A DNA stretch of 7,289 nucleotides from Pseudomonadota bacterium (GTDB lineage Bacteria; Pseudomonadota; Gammaproteobacteria; Burkholderiales; Burkholderiaceae_C): the NCBI GenBank assembly GCA_018241985.1, contig JAFECV010000104.1:1-7289 (forward strand). The letters are read 5' to 3'. Shown one piece after another: positions 1 to 5,749 of the stretch. Position 1 is the first letter of the stretch. Each line of letters opens with the position of its first letter. The notes under the pieces are model-generated. The model had not been told where the DNA came from and searched no databases. It was given only the letters and a program-made list of their open reading frames with translations. The position numbers and the translations under genes were made by a program.

Positions 1-596
1 CCGTACAGCGTGGTCAGGCACAGCGAATCGACGCCACCGACCAGCGCCGCGTCGATCAGGCCGCTCGCGATCATCCGCTGCGCGGTGCCGAACACCTTGG
101 CGCTCGACGAGCAGGCGGTCGAGACCACCCAGGCCGGGCCGCGCAGGCCGAAGTAGCTGCGCACGAAATCGCCGACCGAATAGATGTTGTGCGTGCGGCG
201 GTAGTCCAGCGACGCGAGCAGTGCACCGGTGGCCGGGTCGCGCTGCCGGTACGCGAGCTCCGAGCTGTGGATGCCCGAGGTGCTGGTGCCGAGGAACAGG
301 CCGATGCGCTTTGGCCCGATGCGCGCCGCCGCCTCGCGCACCGCGGCGCCGAAGCCGTCCTGCTCCAGCGCGAGCTGCGCGAGCCGGTTGTTGCGACAGT
401 CGAAGCCGGCCAGGTCGCTGCGCAGGCGGACCGCATCGACCCCCTCGACCTCGCCGATGCAGGTGTCGATCTCCGAGGTTTCCCAGGCTTTGTGCGCAAG
501 CCCGCCGCGACGCTCGCGCAGCGCAGCCAGCGTCGGCGCCAGGCCGATACCGATGGCGCTTGCGATGGTGTAGGCGCGTAGTCTCAGGGCTTGCAA
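1..596 (-). CDS. beta-ketoacyl-ACP synthase, APE/KAS-II-like, N-terminal part (3' end outside window)
   Basis: A decarboxylating Claisen-condensation enzyme that would extend an acyl or aryl-polyene chain on an acyl carrier protein in the cytoplasm. About 198 residues are visible. The nucleophile Cys162 lies in STACSSSAKV, almost the same position as Cys163 of E. coli FabF, and is preceded by the thiolase-fold motif GLFLGTSTSG. The catalytic His residues and the rest of the C-terminal half lie beyond base 1. There is no ATG in the open frame (closed upstream by TAG at 675-677). I chose TTG at 594-596 because it gives the short N-terminus usual for these proteins (MQALRLRAYTIASAIGIG) and has GAGAG 7 nt upstream. 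It follows the deacetylase gene by 78 bp, so it probably belongs to the same operon. APE clusters carry several ketosynthases and a chain-length factor; the intact Cys argues for an active synthase rather than a chain-length factor. Which APE synthase it corresponds to cannot be decided from half a protein. Confidence 0.88.
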   Translation of the reverse strand, partial: MQALRLRAYTIASAIGIGLAPTLAALRERRGGLAHKAWETSEIDTCIGEVEGVDAVRLRSDLAGFDCRNNRLAQLALEQDGFGAAVREAAARIGPKRIGLFLGTSTSGIHSSELAYRQRDPATGALLASLDYRRTHNIYSVGDFVRSYFGLRGPAWVVSTACSSSAKVFGTAQRMIASGLIDAALVGGVDSLCLTTLY

Positions 597-603
597 GCGA
601 GAA

Positions 604-608
604 CTCTC
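604..608 (-). promoter_or_regulatory. putative ribosome binding site for the ketosynthase TTG start
   Basis: On the minus strand GAGAG ends 7 nt before TTG at 596. It is the only purine-rich motif at suitable distance from a start codon in this frame. It also lies inside a short imperfect inverted repeat (598-609, arms CGAGA/TCTCG), so a weak hairpin could mask it. That effect is speculative. Confidence 0.4.
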
Positions 609-674
609 GGGATGGCCGGGCGGGATGCAGGAGCGGCGCCGCGCGCCGCGGCGGCCGTAGGCTGGAATTTCATT

Positions 675-1547
675 CTAAAGGTGCGGCCGGTGCGGTTCGG
701 CGCCGCTGCGGTTGCGGTCCGGGTCGCAAGCGCAAGCAAGTGTGACAGGCGTGAGCCCGCGCGCCGCCAGCGCGCCCAGCAGCCGCGGCAGCACCGCCAG
801 GATCACCGGCTCGCCGCCTCCGGTGCGCGCGGCATGGCCGTCGTGCAACAGCAGGATGTCGCCGGCCGAAAGGCCGTCCAGCAGCCGCGCCAGCACCCGG
901 TCGGGGTCGGCGCTTCGGGTGTCGAAACCGCGCCGCGTCCAGCTCGCGAGCGTCAAGCCCAGGCCGTGCAGCGCCGGGTCCAGCCACGGGTTGCGCAGCC
1001 CCGCCATCGCGCGAAAGAACTGCGGCGCGCGCCCTGTGATCGCGGTGAGCTCGCGCTGCGCGTCGCCGACCTCGCGCCGCCAGCCGGCAAGACCCAGCAG
1101 CGGCGCGTCGTGGCGGTGCTGCTGACCGTGGTTCTCGATGGCGTGACCGGCGGCGACGATCGCGCGGCACAGCGCCGGGTGCTGCGCCGCGCGCTCGCCG
1201 ATGCAGAAGAACGTCGCCTTTGCACCGTGCCGCGTCAAGAGCGCCAGCACTGCCGGCGTGACTTCGGGGTCGGGCCCGTCGTCGATCGTGATCGCGATCT
1301 CGTCGCGGGCCGCCGCGGCGGCAGGCAGGCGCGCCAGGTTGGTCCCAAGCAGGCGGCTGCGCGGCCACAGGCTCTGCGCGGCGATGGCCGCATGGTCCGC
1401 GACGAGCACCGCCAGCAGCACCGGCCACCAATGCCATTGCCACGCCAGCAGCAGCGCGAGCAGCGGATGAAGCGCCGCGCTCGCGGCGACGAACGGAGTC
1501 GGGCGCCAGGAACGCCGGCCCCGCGATCCGCCGCCGTCACCGTCCAA
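675..1547 (-). CDS. membrane-anchored polysaccharide deacetylase (NodB/CE4) family protein of the APE operon
   Basis: About 290 residues from TTG 1547. Residues 18-57 are hydrophobic, enough for one or two membrane segments, and the NodB-like domain follows. Visible motifs: TIDDGPDP (87-94; catalytic-base and metal Asp pair D89/D90), KATFF, ENHGQQH (metal His140 and His144), FRAMAG (179-183 region) and LLHDG (His235). The metal-binding D-H-H set is therefore intact. The third motif has Met where CE4 enzymes usually have Pro (RAPAG-type). Family members remove N- or O-acetyl groups from sugars; the substrate here is unknown, and removal of an acetyl or acyl group from a glycolipid acceptor is only a guess from context. 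The frame stays open to an ATG at 1622, but that would lie 86 nt inside the acyltransferase gene. TTG 1547 overlaps that gene by only about 11 nt and puts the conserved-looking WRPTP segment near the N-terminus. The upstream TGGGG is a weak ribosome site, so the start is uncertain. Confidence 0.85.
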   Translation of the reverse strand: MDGDGGGSRGRRSWRPTPFVAASAALHPLLALLLAWQWHWWPVLLAVLVADHAAIAAQSLWPRSRLLGTNLARLPAAAAARDEIAITIDDGPDPEVTPAVLALLTRHGAKATFFCIGERAAQHPALCRAIVAAGHAIENHGQQHRHDAPLLGLAGWRREVGDAQRELTAITGRAPQFFRAMAGLRNPWLDPALHGLGLTLASWTRRGFDTRSADPDRVLARLLDGLSAGDILLLHDGHAARTGGGEPVILAVLPRLLGALAARGLTPVTLACACDPDRNRSGAEPHRPHL

Positions 1548-2457
1548 GATCGCCCCAGAAGTCGTAGAAGTTGAACCAGTTGTACGGAGCGGCCCGGCAG
1601 TGCCTCTCCAGTGCCGCGACATAGCGTTGCAGCAGATCGTGCGACTGCGCTTCGCGGTCGGCTCCGGGCTGCGGCAGCGACAGGTCCGCCAGCAGCTCGA
1701 AATGCACTTCGTAGCGGTTGCCGCCGCGGTACAGCCCGGCCATGAAGTAGACCGGCTGGCGCAGCATCGCCGCGAGCCGGAACGGCCCGCTGGGAAAGCG
1801 CGCCGGCGCGCCGAGGAAGTCGACTTCAGTGCCCCGGTCGGAGCGCAGCGTGCGGTCCGCCAGGATGCCGACCATCGCTCCGTCGGCCAGCCGCTGGTGG
1901 ATCGCCAGGATCGACTCGGCGCGGCCGAGCGCGATGATGTCGAGTTGTGCCTTCGGGTTGATCGCGGCCAGCGCCTCGTTGATGCGCGCCGCGTTGTCTG
2001 GGTACATCGCCAGGCTGACCCTGATCCGGCCGTCGTCCCGCGCCACCGCGCGCGGCACCTCGAAGCTGCCCAGATGGGCGCCGAACAGCAGGCAGCCGCG
2101 CTGCGCCTCGCCGTTCAGTCGGCCGAGCGGCTCCAGGCCGCTGCGGCGGATGTCGAACAGATCGTGCCGGTCGCCGAGCAGGTAGATGCGGTCGTGGATT
2201 GTGCTGGCGAAGGCCAGCATGTGCCGGTACAGGTCGATCCACGACGGCTCGCGGCCGAGGCAGCGCGCCAGGTACCGGCGCGAAGCCCGGCGCGCGGCCG
2301 GCGCCGCGAGCAGGAAATAGAGCGCGATGCCATACAGCACGATGCGCGACGCGCGACGCCCGAAAACAAGCGACAGCCGGCTCATCGCGCGCAGCCAGAA
2401 CCTGCTGCCGCGTTCGGCCTGCTCCATCCATTCCGGGGTGCCGTGCGCGACGGTCAT
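1537..2457 (-). CDS. LPLAT-family acyltransferase (LpxL/HtrB-like) of the APE operon
   Basis: A 306-residue inner-membrane acyltransferase of the lysophospholipid/lipid A type. It would transfer an acyl or polyene chain from ACP to a lipid or sugar hydroxyl. The HX4E catalytic motif is H128-LGSF-E133 within FGAHLGSFEV. A hydrophobic stretch at 37-52 fits an N-terminal membrane anchor. ILADRT (198-203) and the FLGAPARFPSGPFRLA block (214-229) match the substrate-binding region of LpxL-like enzymes, and the end PYNWFNFYDFW resembles acyltransferases of APE clusters. ATG 2457 overlaps the dehydratase stop in an ATGA 4-nt overlap, which indicates translational coupling. In the E. coli APE cluster an acyltransferase domain is linked with a glycosyltransferase (ApeJ); here no glycosyltransferase domain is attached. 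The acceptor is not deducible. Confidence 0.92.
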   Translation of the reverse strand: MTVAHGTPEWMEQAERGSRFWLRAMSRLSLVFGRRASRIVLYGIALYFLLAAPAARRASRRYLARCLGREPSWIDLYRHMLAFASTIHDRIYLLGDRHDLFDIRRSGLEPLGRLNGEAQRGCLLFGAHLGSFEVPRAVARDDGRIRVSLAMYPDNAARINEALAAINPKAQLDIIALGRAESILAIHQRLADGAMVGILADRTLRSDRGTEVDFLGAPARFPSGPFRLAAMLRQPVYFMAGLYRGGNRYEVHFELLADLSLPQPGADREAQSHDLLQRYVAALERHCRAAPYNWFNFYDFWGDLGR

Positions 2458-2750
2458 GGTGCGGCGGACTCGATCACGAAGCGTCCGTTCGCCACGATCC
2501 GGTCCGCGCTGCGCAGCTCGAAGCCGACGGTATCGGCGCCGGTCGTGTAATCGAGTTGCAGCGCGTCGCCGGGCAGCACCGGCCGCAGGAATTTGGCCAT
2601 CGCCAGGCCGCCGAGACGGCGGCCGGTGCCCGCCTCGATCGCCTGTTGCGCCAGGTCGAGCAGCACGACGCCCGGCACCACCGGATGGCCCGGGAAATGG
2701 CCGGCGAATGCCGGGTGGTCGGTGGCGATGGCAAGTGGCACGGTCGGCAT
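2454..2750 (-). CDS. apeI: ApeI-family 3-hydroxyacyl-ACP dehydratase (single hotdog)
   Basis: A 98-residue hotdog-fold protein expected to dehydrate 3-hydroxyacyl-ACP intermediates, giving the conjugated double bonds of the polyene. HFPGHPVVPG begins at catalytic His18. Asp32 lies 14 residues later, the same spacing as the His70/Asp84 pair of FabA, whereas FabZ uses Glu. FLRPVLPGD (54-62) matches the conserved strand of FabA/FabZ proteins. It is much shorter than FabZ or FabA (about 150-170 residues), as is usual for ApeI proteins, and probably works as a dimer or with a partner such as an ApeP-type dehydratase. The ATG lies 1 nt after the synthetase stop (TGA-G-ATG), so translation is coupled. 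The symbol rests on family resemblance and context. Confidence 0.9.
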   Translation of the reverse strand: MPTVPLAIATDHPAFAGHFPGHPVVPGVVLLDLAQQAIEAGTGRRLGGLAMAKFLRPVLPGDALQLDYTTGADTVGFELRSADRIVANGRFVIESAAP

Positions 2751-2751
2751 C

Positions 2752-4092
2752 TCAACCCTTCGGTGCGAGATGGGCGGCTGCCAGAGCCCGCAGCGTTTGC
2801 GCCAGCACCTTGCCGTTCGTGTCGCGCGGCAGCGCGTCGATCAGCACCAGCGGACGCGGCAGGAACACCGGGTCGACATGGGGCCGGAGCGCGGCAACGA
2901 TGTCGGCCGCGCTGCGCCCCGGTGCGACCACGAACGCGGCCGGGCGTACGTCGTCCTGCTTTGACTCGGGCAGGTAGAACACCCCGTCCTTCACGCCGGG
3001 GATCTGCAGCAGCAGCTGATTGAGAAAACCCAGCGAGCTGCGCTTGCCGAAGATGTTGATCAGGTCCGTCGCGCGGTCGATCAGCCTGAAATGGGTCGAA
3101 TCGAGCAGCTCGACCACGTCGTTCAGCGGTTGTGGCCGGTGCAGCGCGGCGCCGCTGACGAGGGTCGCGTCCTGCTGGTGCGCCAGGGTCAGGCCGTCCA
3201 GCGTCGTCCATTCGGCGCTCTCGCTGGGCCGACGCGTGGCCACCTGCCCAAGTTCGGTCGCGCCGTAGATCTCGAGCAGCGGCGCACCCAGTTCGACTTC
3301 GGCCTGCCGCGCCAGCTCCGGCGACAGCGGTGCGGTGGCCGACAGCAGCGCGGCCAGTCGCGGCAGCTTCAATCGGGCTTCGAGCAGCTTGCGCAGGTGG
3401 AACGGCGTCGTCACCAGCAGCCGCGGCTCGGGCAGTTCGGCCAGCGTCGCCGCGATGTCGGCCGGCAGGAACGGCTGGCAGTCGGTGAGCCGTCCGCCGC
3501 CGAACAGCGGCAGCAGCACCGTCGACTCCAGGCCGTACATGTGACGAAAGCTCGGCGTGCCGACGACCGAGCAGGGTGCTCCCGCGACGGCCCAGACCCG
3601 GCGCGCCGCCGCGGCGACGCTTTCCATCAGGCAACCGAAAAACTTGTCGTGGCCCTGCGGCTCGCCGGTCGAACCGGAGGTGTAGGCGCGGGCCACGCAT
3701 TGCGTCGCGCTGATCCACGGCAGCGCTTGCGGCACGCTGCGCGCCGCATCGGCCGGCACGTCGACGCGCAGGCAGCGCAACGGCGGCAGCGTGGCATCGT
3801 GGTCGATCAGGACCGACGTCCCAGGCGCTTGCGCCGCCAGCACAGCCAGATGTTCGGGCGCGCTGGAGTTGGGCAGCAGGCTGACCACGCCGCGCGCCAT
3901 GCAAGCGAGCAAGGCAACCGAGAACCAGTAGCGGTCGCTGCACAAGTGGATCGCATGTGTCGCGCCGTCCAGCCGAGCCGCACAGGCGATCACGTCCGCG
4001 AGAAACAAGTCGCGCCGCACCGGCCGGCCGCCGCGGAACGCGATCATGGCCTCGTCCGGCCCGTCGGGCAGCAGAGGGTAGGTGGATGGCAT
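2752..4092 (-). CDS. AMP-binding acyl/aryl-ACP synthetase, ApeH-like
   Basis: A 446-residue ANL-superfamily ligase, shorter than typical acyl-CoA synthetases (about 500-600). It should adenylate a carboxylic acid with ATP and load it on an acyl carrier protein. In APE pathways the substrate is a hydroxybenzoate-type starter. Motifs: P-loop AYTSGSTGEPQGHDK (136-150), adenine-binding EIYGATELG (274-282), hinge region DRATDLINIFGKR (339-351) and C-terminal catalytic Lys428 in LPRDTNGKV. The P-loop has Gln146 where Lys is common; a Lys follows at 150. The ATG at 4092 has no clear Shine-Dalgarno sequence. It keeps the N-terminal LLP segment that I associate with this family; the next Met (4047) is less convincing. 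It lies 53 bp downstream of the COG4648 membrane gene. Confidence 0.9.
   Translation of the reverse strand: MPSTYPLLPDGPDEAMIAFRGGRPVRRDLFLADVIACAARLDGATHAIHLCSDRYWFSVALLACMARGVVSLLPNSSAPEHLAVLAAQAPGTSVLIDHDATLPPLRCLRVDVPADAARSVPQALPWISATQCVARAYTSGSTGEPQGHDKFFGCLMESVAAAARRVWAVAGAPCSVVGTPSFRHMYGLESTVLLPLFGGGRLTDCQPFLPADIAATLAELPEPRLLVTTPFHLRKLLEARLKLPRLAALLSATAPLSPELARQAEVELGAPLLEIYGATELGQVATRRPSESAEWTTLDGLTLAHQQDATLVSGAALHRPQPLNDVVELLDSTHFRLIDRATDLINIFGKRSSLGFLNQLLLQIPGVKDGVFYLPESKQDDVRPAAFVVAPGRSAADIVAALRPHVDPVFLPRPLVLIDALPRDTNGKVLAQTLRALAAAHLAPKG
2756..2760 (-). promoter_or_regulatory. ribosome binding site of the dehydratase gene
   Basis: AAGGG on the minus strand, 5 nt before ATG 2750, inside the last codons of the acyl-ACP synthetase gene. 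It supports the chosen start and independent re-initiation at this tight junction. Confidence 0.6.
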
Positions 4093-4145
4093 GAGGTCGA
4101 CCGGTGCGGCTCAGGCGGTCGGGGCCCGCACGTATAGGCGGCAGG

Positions 4146-4847
4146 TCATCCGTGGCTGCGCCGGTAGTCGCGGTAGGCCTGCACGGTCCCGGCAATGCCG
4201 AGATGCGGCCGGCCCGGCAGCACGCGGCGGCGCACCAGGTATTCGGCGCCGAACATCGCGCCGACCAGGGCCGGCGTCAGCACGTTCGCGAACAGCGACC
4301 AGTCCGTCATCGTGCCGAAGAAGAACAGCAGCAGCGAGAGCGCGCCGGTCGCGATGAAGAAAACGGTCCAGGCCAGTGTCACTTGCCACGTATAGCGCAG
4401 GTGTGCAGCGTCGGGCGGTTCGCTTGATTGGAACGCCGCGACGCGCGAACACAGCGCGTTCGCATCGCCGCCGCGCAGCGTGCCGCCGAACATCAGCGCG
4501 AGCAGCGCCATCGCGCCCGCGTGCTGCGCCAGATAGACCCAGGTCGCATGGCCTTGCAGCCAGTCGCGATTCCAGACCACGGCGCTCAGCGCCGCAAGCC
4601 ACAGCGCGAGCGCCGGCAGGCGCGACCGGGAGCGCCAGCACAGCAGCAACGCGAGCGCCGCCAGCGGCAGCAGGCCGGCCAGCACGGCCAGCGCCGGCGC
4701 ATTCGGTGCGGCGCAGGCGATATAGCTCAGCACCATGAAGACGACGCCGGCCGCTGCGATCAGGGCCGCGCCGATCAGGGTTCGAAGGCGTCGGGTTCCG
4801 GCGGGTTTGCCGGCGGCAGGGGCCAGCGGGGCCGCGGTGCTCGTCAT
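4146..4847 (-). CDS. COG4648-type integral membrane protein, first gene of the APE operon (ApeG-like)
   Basis: A polytopic inner-membrane protein of 233 residues with about six hydrophobic segments near 24-47, 51-71, 77-92, 102-123, 156-178 and 184-205. The charged C-terminal tail contains GRPHLGIAGTVQAYRDYRR. The segments WTVFFIATGALSLLLFF and AEYLVRRRVLPG resemble the uncharacterised COG4648 membrane proteins regularly found in aryl polyene clusters. Its biochemical role is not known. The frame is open further upstream to an ATG at 4898, but that start would lie at about the predicted transcription start. I prefer ATG 4847, which gives MTSTAAPLAPAAG and has GAG about 6 nt upstream. No neighbour precedes it on this strand, so it probably heads the operon. 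Confidence 0.82.
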   Translation of the reverse strand: MTSTAAPLAPAAGKPAGTRRLRTLIGAALIAAAGVVFMVLSYIACAAPNAPALAVLAGLLPLAALALLLCWRSRSRLPALALWLAALSAVVWNRDWLQGHATWVYLAQHAGAMALLALMFGGTLRGGDANALCSRVAAFQSSEPPDAAHLRYTWQVTLAWTVFFIATGALSLLLFFFGTMTDWSLFANVLTPALVGAMFGAEYLVRRRVLPGRPHLGIAGTVQAYRDYRRSHG

Positions 4848-4877
4848 CGGTTTCTCGGGTCGGTGGTCGCGTTGCCG

Positions 4878-4898
4878 TTGCGTCGGGCCGCGACGCAA
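4878..4898. promoter_or_regulatory. perfect 8-bp inverted repeat, candidate operator
   Basis: TTGCGTCG, a 5-nt GGCCG spacer, then CGACGCAA. The arms are fully complementary. The element begins about 10 bp downstream of the predicted -10 of the operon, covering about +3 to +23 of its transcript. That is a typical place for a repressor dimer site, though it could also act as an RNA hairpin in the leader. No regulator gene is present in the window to pair it with. Confidence 0.4.
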
Positions 4899-4907
4899 GG
4901 GGTTTCG

Positions 4908-4936
4908 ATTGTATTTGGCGGGGGGTCGGATGCCCG
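4908..4936 (-). promoter_or_regulatory. candidate promoter of the APE-type operon
   Basis: Reading the minus strand, TACAAT (4913-4908) matches 5 of 6 bases of the sigma-70 -10 consensus. A weak -35-like CGGGCA (4936-4931) lies 17 nt upstream. Transcription would start near 4901, leaving a leader of roughly 55 nt before ATG 4847. The poor -35 suggests either an activator or a wrong call. Confidence 0.4.
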
Positions 4937-4943
4937 CACGTTG

Positions 4944-4971
4944 TTGTGACCGTCCGTTGCGGAAATAGAAT
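4944..4971 (+). promoter_or_regulatory. candidate pyrE promoter
   Basis: TTGTGA (4944-4949) and TAGAAT (4966-4971), separated by 16 nt, resemble sigma-70 -35 and -10 boxes (4 of 6 and 5 of 6 matches). This places the transcript start roughly 55 nt before the pyrE start. It lies only about 30 bp from the divergent candidate promoter. Confidence 0.4.
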
Positions 4972-5033
4972 CATCGCCGGGCCGTTGGCCGTTCGCGCCG
5001 ACCCCGGCGGCCGGCCGCACGCAAGGCGCCAAC

Positions 5034-5744
5034 ATGGAGGAATGCTTGGGCAACGATGTTCCGGAACCGACCGCAGCCGAGCGCACCACGCTGGCGCAGG
5101 AGTTCGTGCAGTTCGCGATGGATGCCGGCGTGCTGCGCTTCGGCGAGTTCAGGACCAAGGCCGGGCGCCTGAGCCCGTATTTCTTCAATGCCGGCCTGTT
5201 CGACGACGGCGCGAAGCTCGGGCGGCTCGCGCAGCTCTATGCCCGGGCGCTGATCGCGAGCGGGATCGAGTTCGACCTGATCTTCGGGCCGGCGTACAAG
5301 GGCATCGCGCTGGCGGCGGCGGTCGCGATCGAGTTGGCACGGCTCGGGCGCAACCGGCCGTTCGCGTACAACCGCAAGGAGGCGAAGGACCATGGCGAGG
5401 GCGGGACGCTGGTCGGCGCGCCGCTGGCCGGCCGGGTGCTGATCGTCGACGACGTGATGTCGGCCGGCACCGCGGTGCGCGAGTCCATAGCGCTGATCCG
5501 GGCCGCCGGCGCGACGCCGCACGCGGTCGCGATCGCGCTGGACCGGCAGGAGAAGGCGACCGAGAACGGCGTCGATCTGGACCACAGCGCCGTTCAATAT
5601 GTCCGCCAGCAACTCGGTCTCCAGGTTTGCGCGATTGCGACGCTGGGCGATTTGCTGCAGTATCTCGCGCACTGCGGCGACCCCCGGGTCGCGGCGTTCC
5701 ACCAGCCGGTGCTGGCCTACCGCGAGCGCTACGGCGTGGAGTGA
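5034..5744 (+). CDS. pyrE: orotate phosphoribosyltransferase
   Basis: Converts orotate and PRPP to orotidine 5'-phosphate and pyrophosphate, the fifth step of de novo pyrimidine synthesis, in the cytoplasm as a dimer. 236 residues from ATG 5034 (E. coli PyrE has 213). Visible features: [19 protein letters not shown] (37-55), [10 protein letters not shown] (85-94), the flexible catalytic loop [13 protein letters not shown] (112-124) with its Lys and His residues, and the PRPP-binding motif [13 protein letters not shown] (135-147). All key residues appear present. The start is ambiguous. ATG 5034 has AAGG 7 nt upstream. In-frame TTG 5046 has a far stronger GGAGGA (5036-5041) at ideal distance and would give 232 residues. 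Its 3' end lies 5 nt before the next ATG, so the following gene is probably co-transcribed. Confidence 0.97.
   Translation: MEECLGNDVPEPTAAERTTLAQEFVQFAMDAGVLRFGEFRTKAGRLSPYFFNAGLFDDGAKLGRLAQLYARALIASGIEFDLIFGPAYKGIALAAAVAIELARLGRNRPFAYNRKEAKDHGEGGTLVGAPLAGRVLIVDDVMSAGTAVRESIALIRAAGATPHAVAIALDRQEKATENGVDLDHSAVQYVRQQLGLQVCAIATLGDLLQYLAHCGDPRVAAFHQPVLAYRERYGVE
5036..5041 (+). promoter_or_regulatory. strong Shine-Dalgarno overlapping the annotated pyrE start
   Basis: GGAGGA lies immediately inside the ATG 5034 reading frame and 4-5 nt before the in-frame TTG 5046. It suggests that the true pyrE initiation codon is TTG 5046 rather than ATG 5034. Confidence 0.5.
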
Positions 5745-5749
5745 AACTG

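Noticed and set aside
598..609. Short inverted repeat CGAGA-AC-TCTCG before the ketosynthase as a terminator or operator
   Set aside because: Only 5-bp arms, a 2-nt loop too small for a hairpin as written, and no T-tract. Kept only as a note on the ribosome site.
620..660. GC-only stretch between deacetylase and ketosynthase as a Rho-independent terminator
   Set aside because: It has several small palindromes but no run of T on either strand after a stem, and the next gene on the same strand appears to belong to the same operon.
591..1574. Long plus-strand open frame opposite the deacetylase
   Set aside because: Composition is Arg/Gln/Ala-rich without recognisable motifs, and it is antisense to a frame with clear CE4 motifs. 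Such shadows are expected in very GC-rich DNA.
1600..2550. 316-codon plus-strand open frame opposite the acyltransferase
   Set aside because: No domain, low-complexity Arg/Ala/Gln composition; the opposite strand carries the HX4E acyltransferase.
3091..4137. 348-codon plus-strand frame opposite the synthetase
   Set aside because: Antisense shadow with no motif and no ribosome site.
2474..4195. 573-codon minus-strand frame overlapping the acyl-ACP synthetase and dehydratase in another frame
   Set aside because: The alternative frame carries the complete set of ANL and hotdog motifs; this one is Ala/Arg/Gly-rich noise.
4848..4898. N-terminal extension of the COG4648 protein to ATG 4898
   Set aside because: The added residues are Arg/Gln/Pro-rich, have no ribosome site, and would start inside the inverted repeat at the likely transcription start.
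4946..5749. Upstream extension of the DUF4124/E2 frame through pyrE
   Set aside because: It overlaps pyrE in a different frame. The signal peptide and ribosome site place the real start at 5750 (or 5741).
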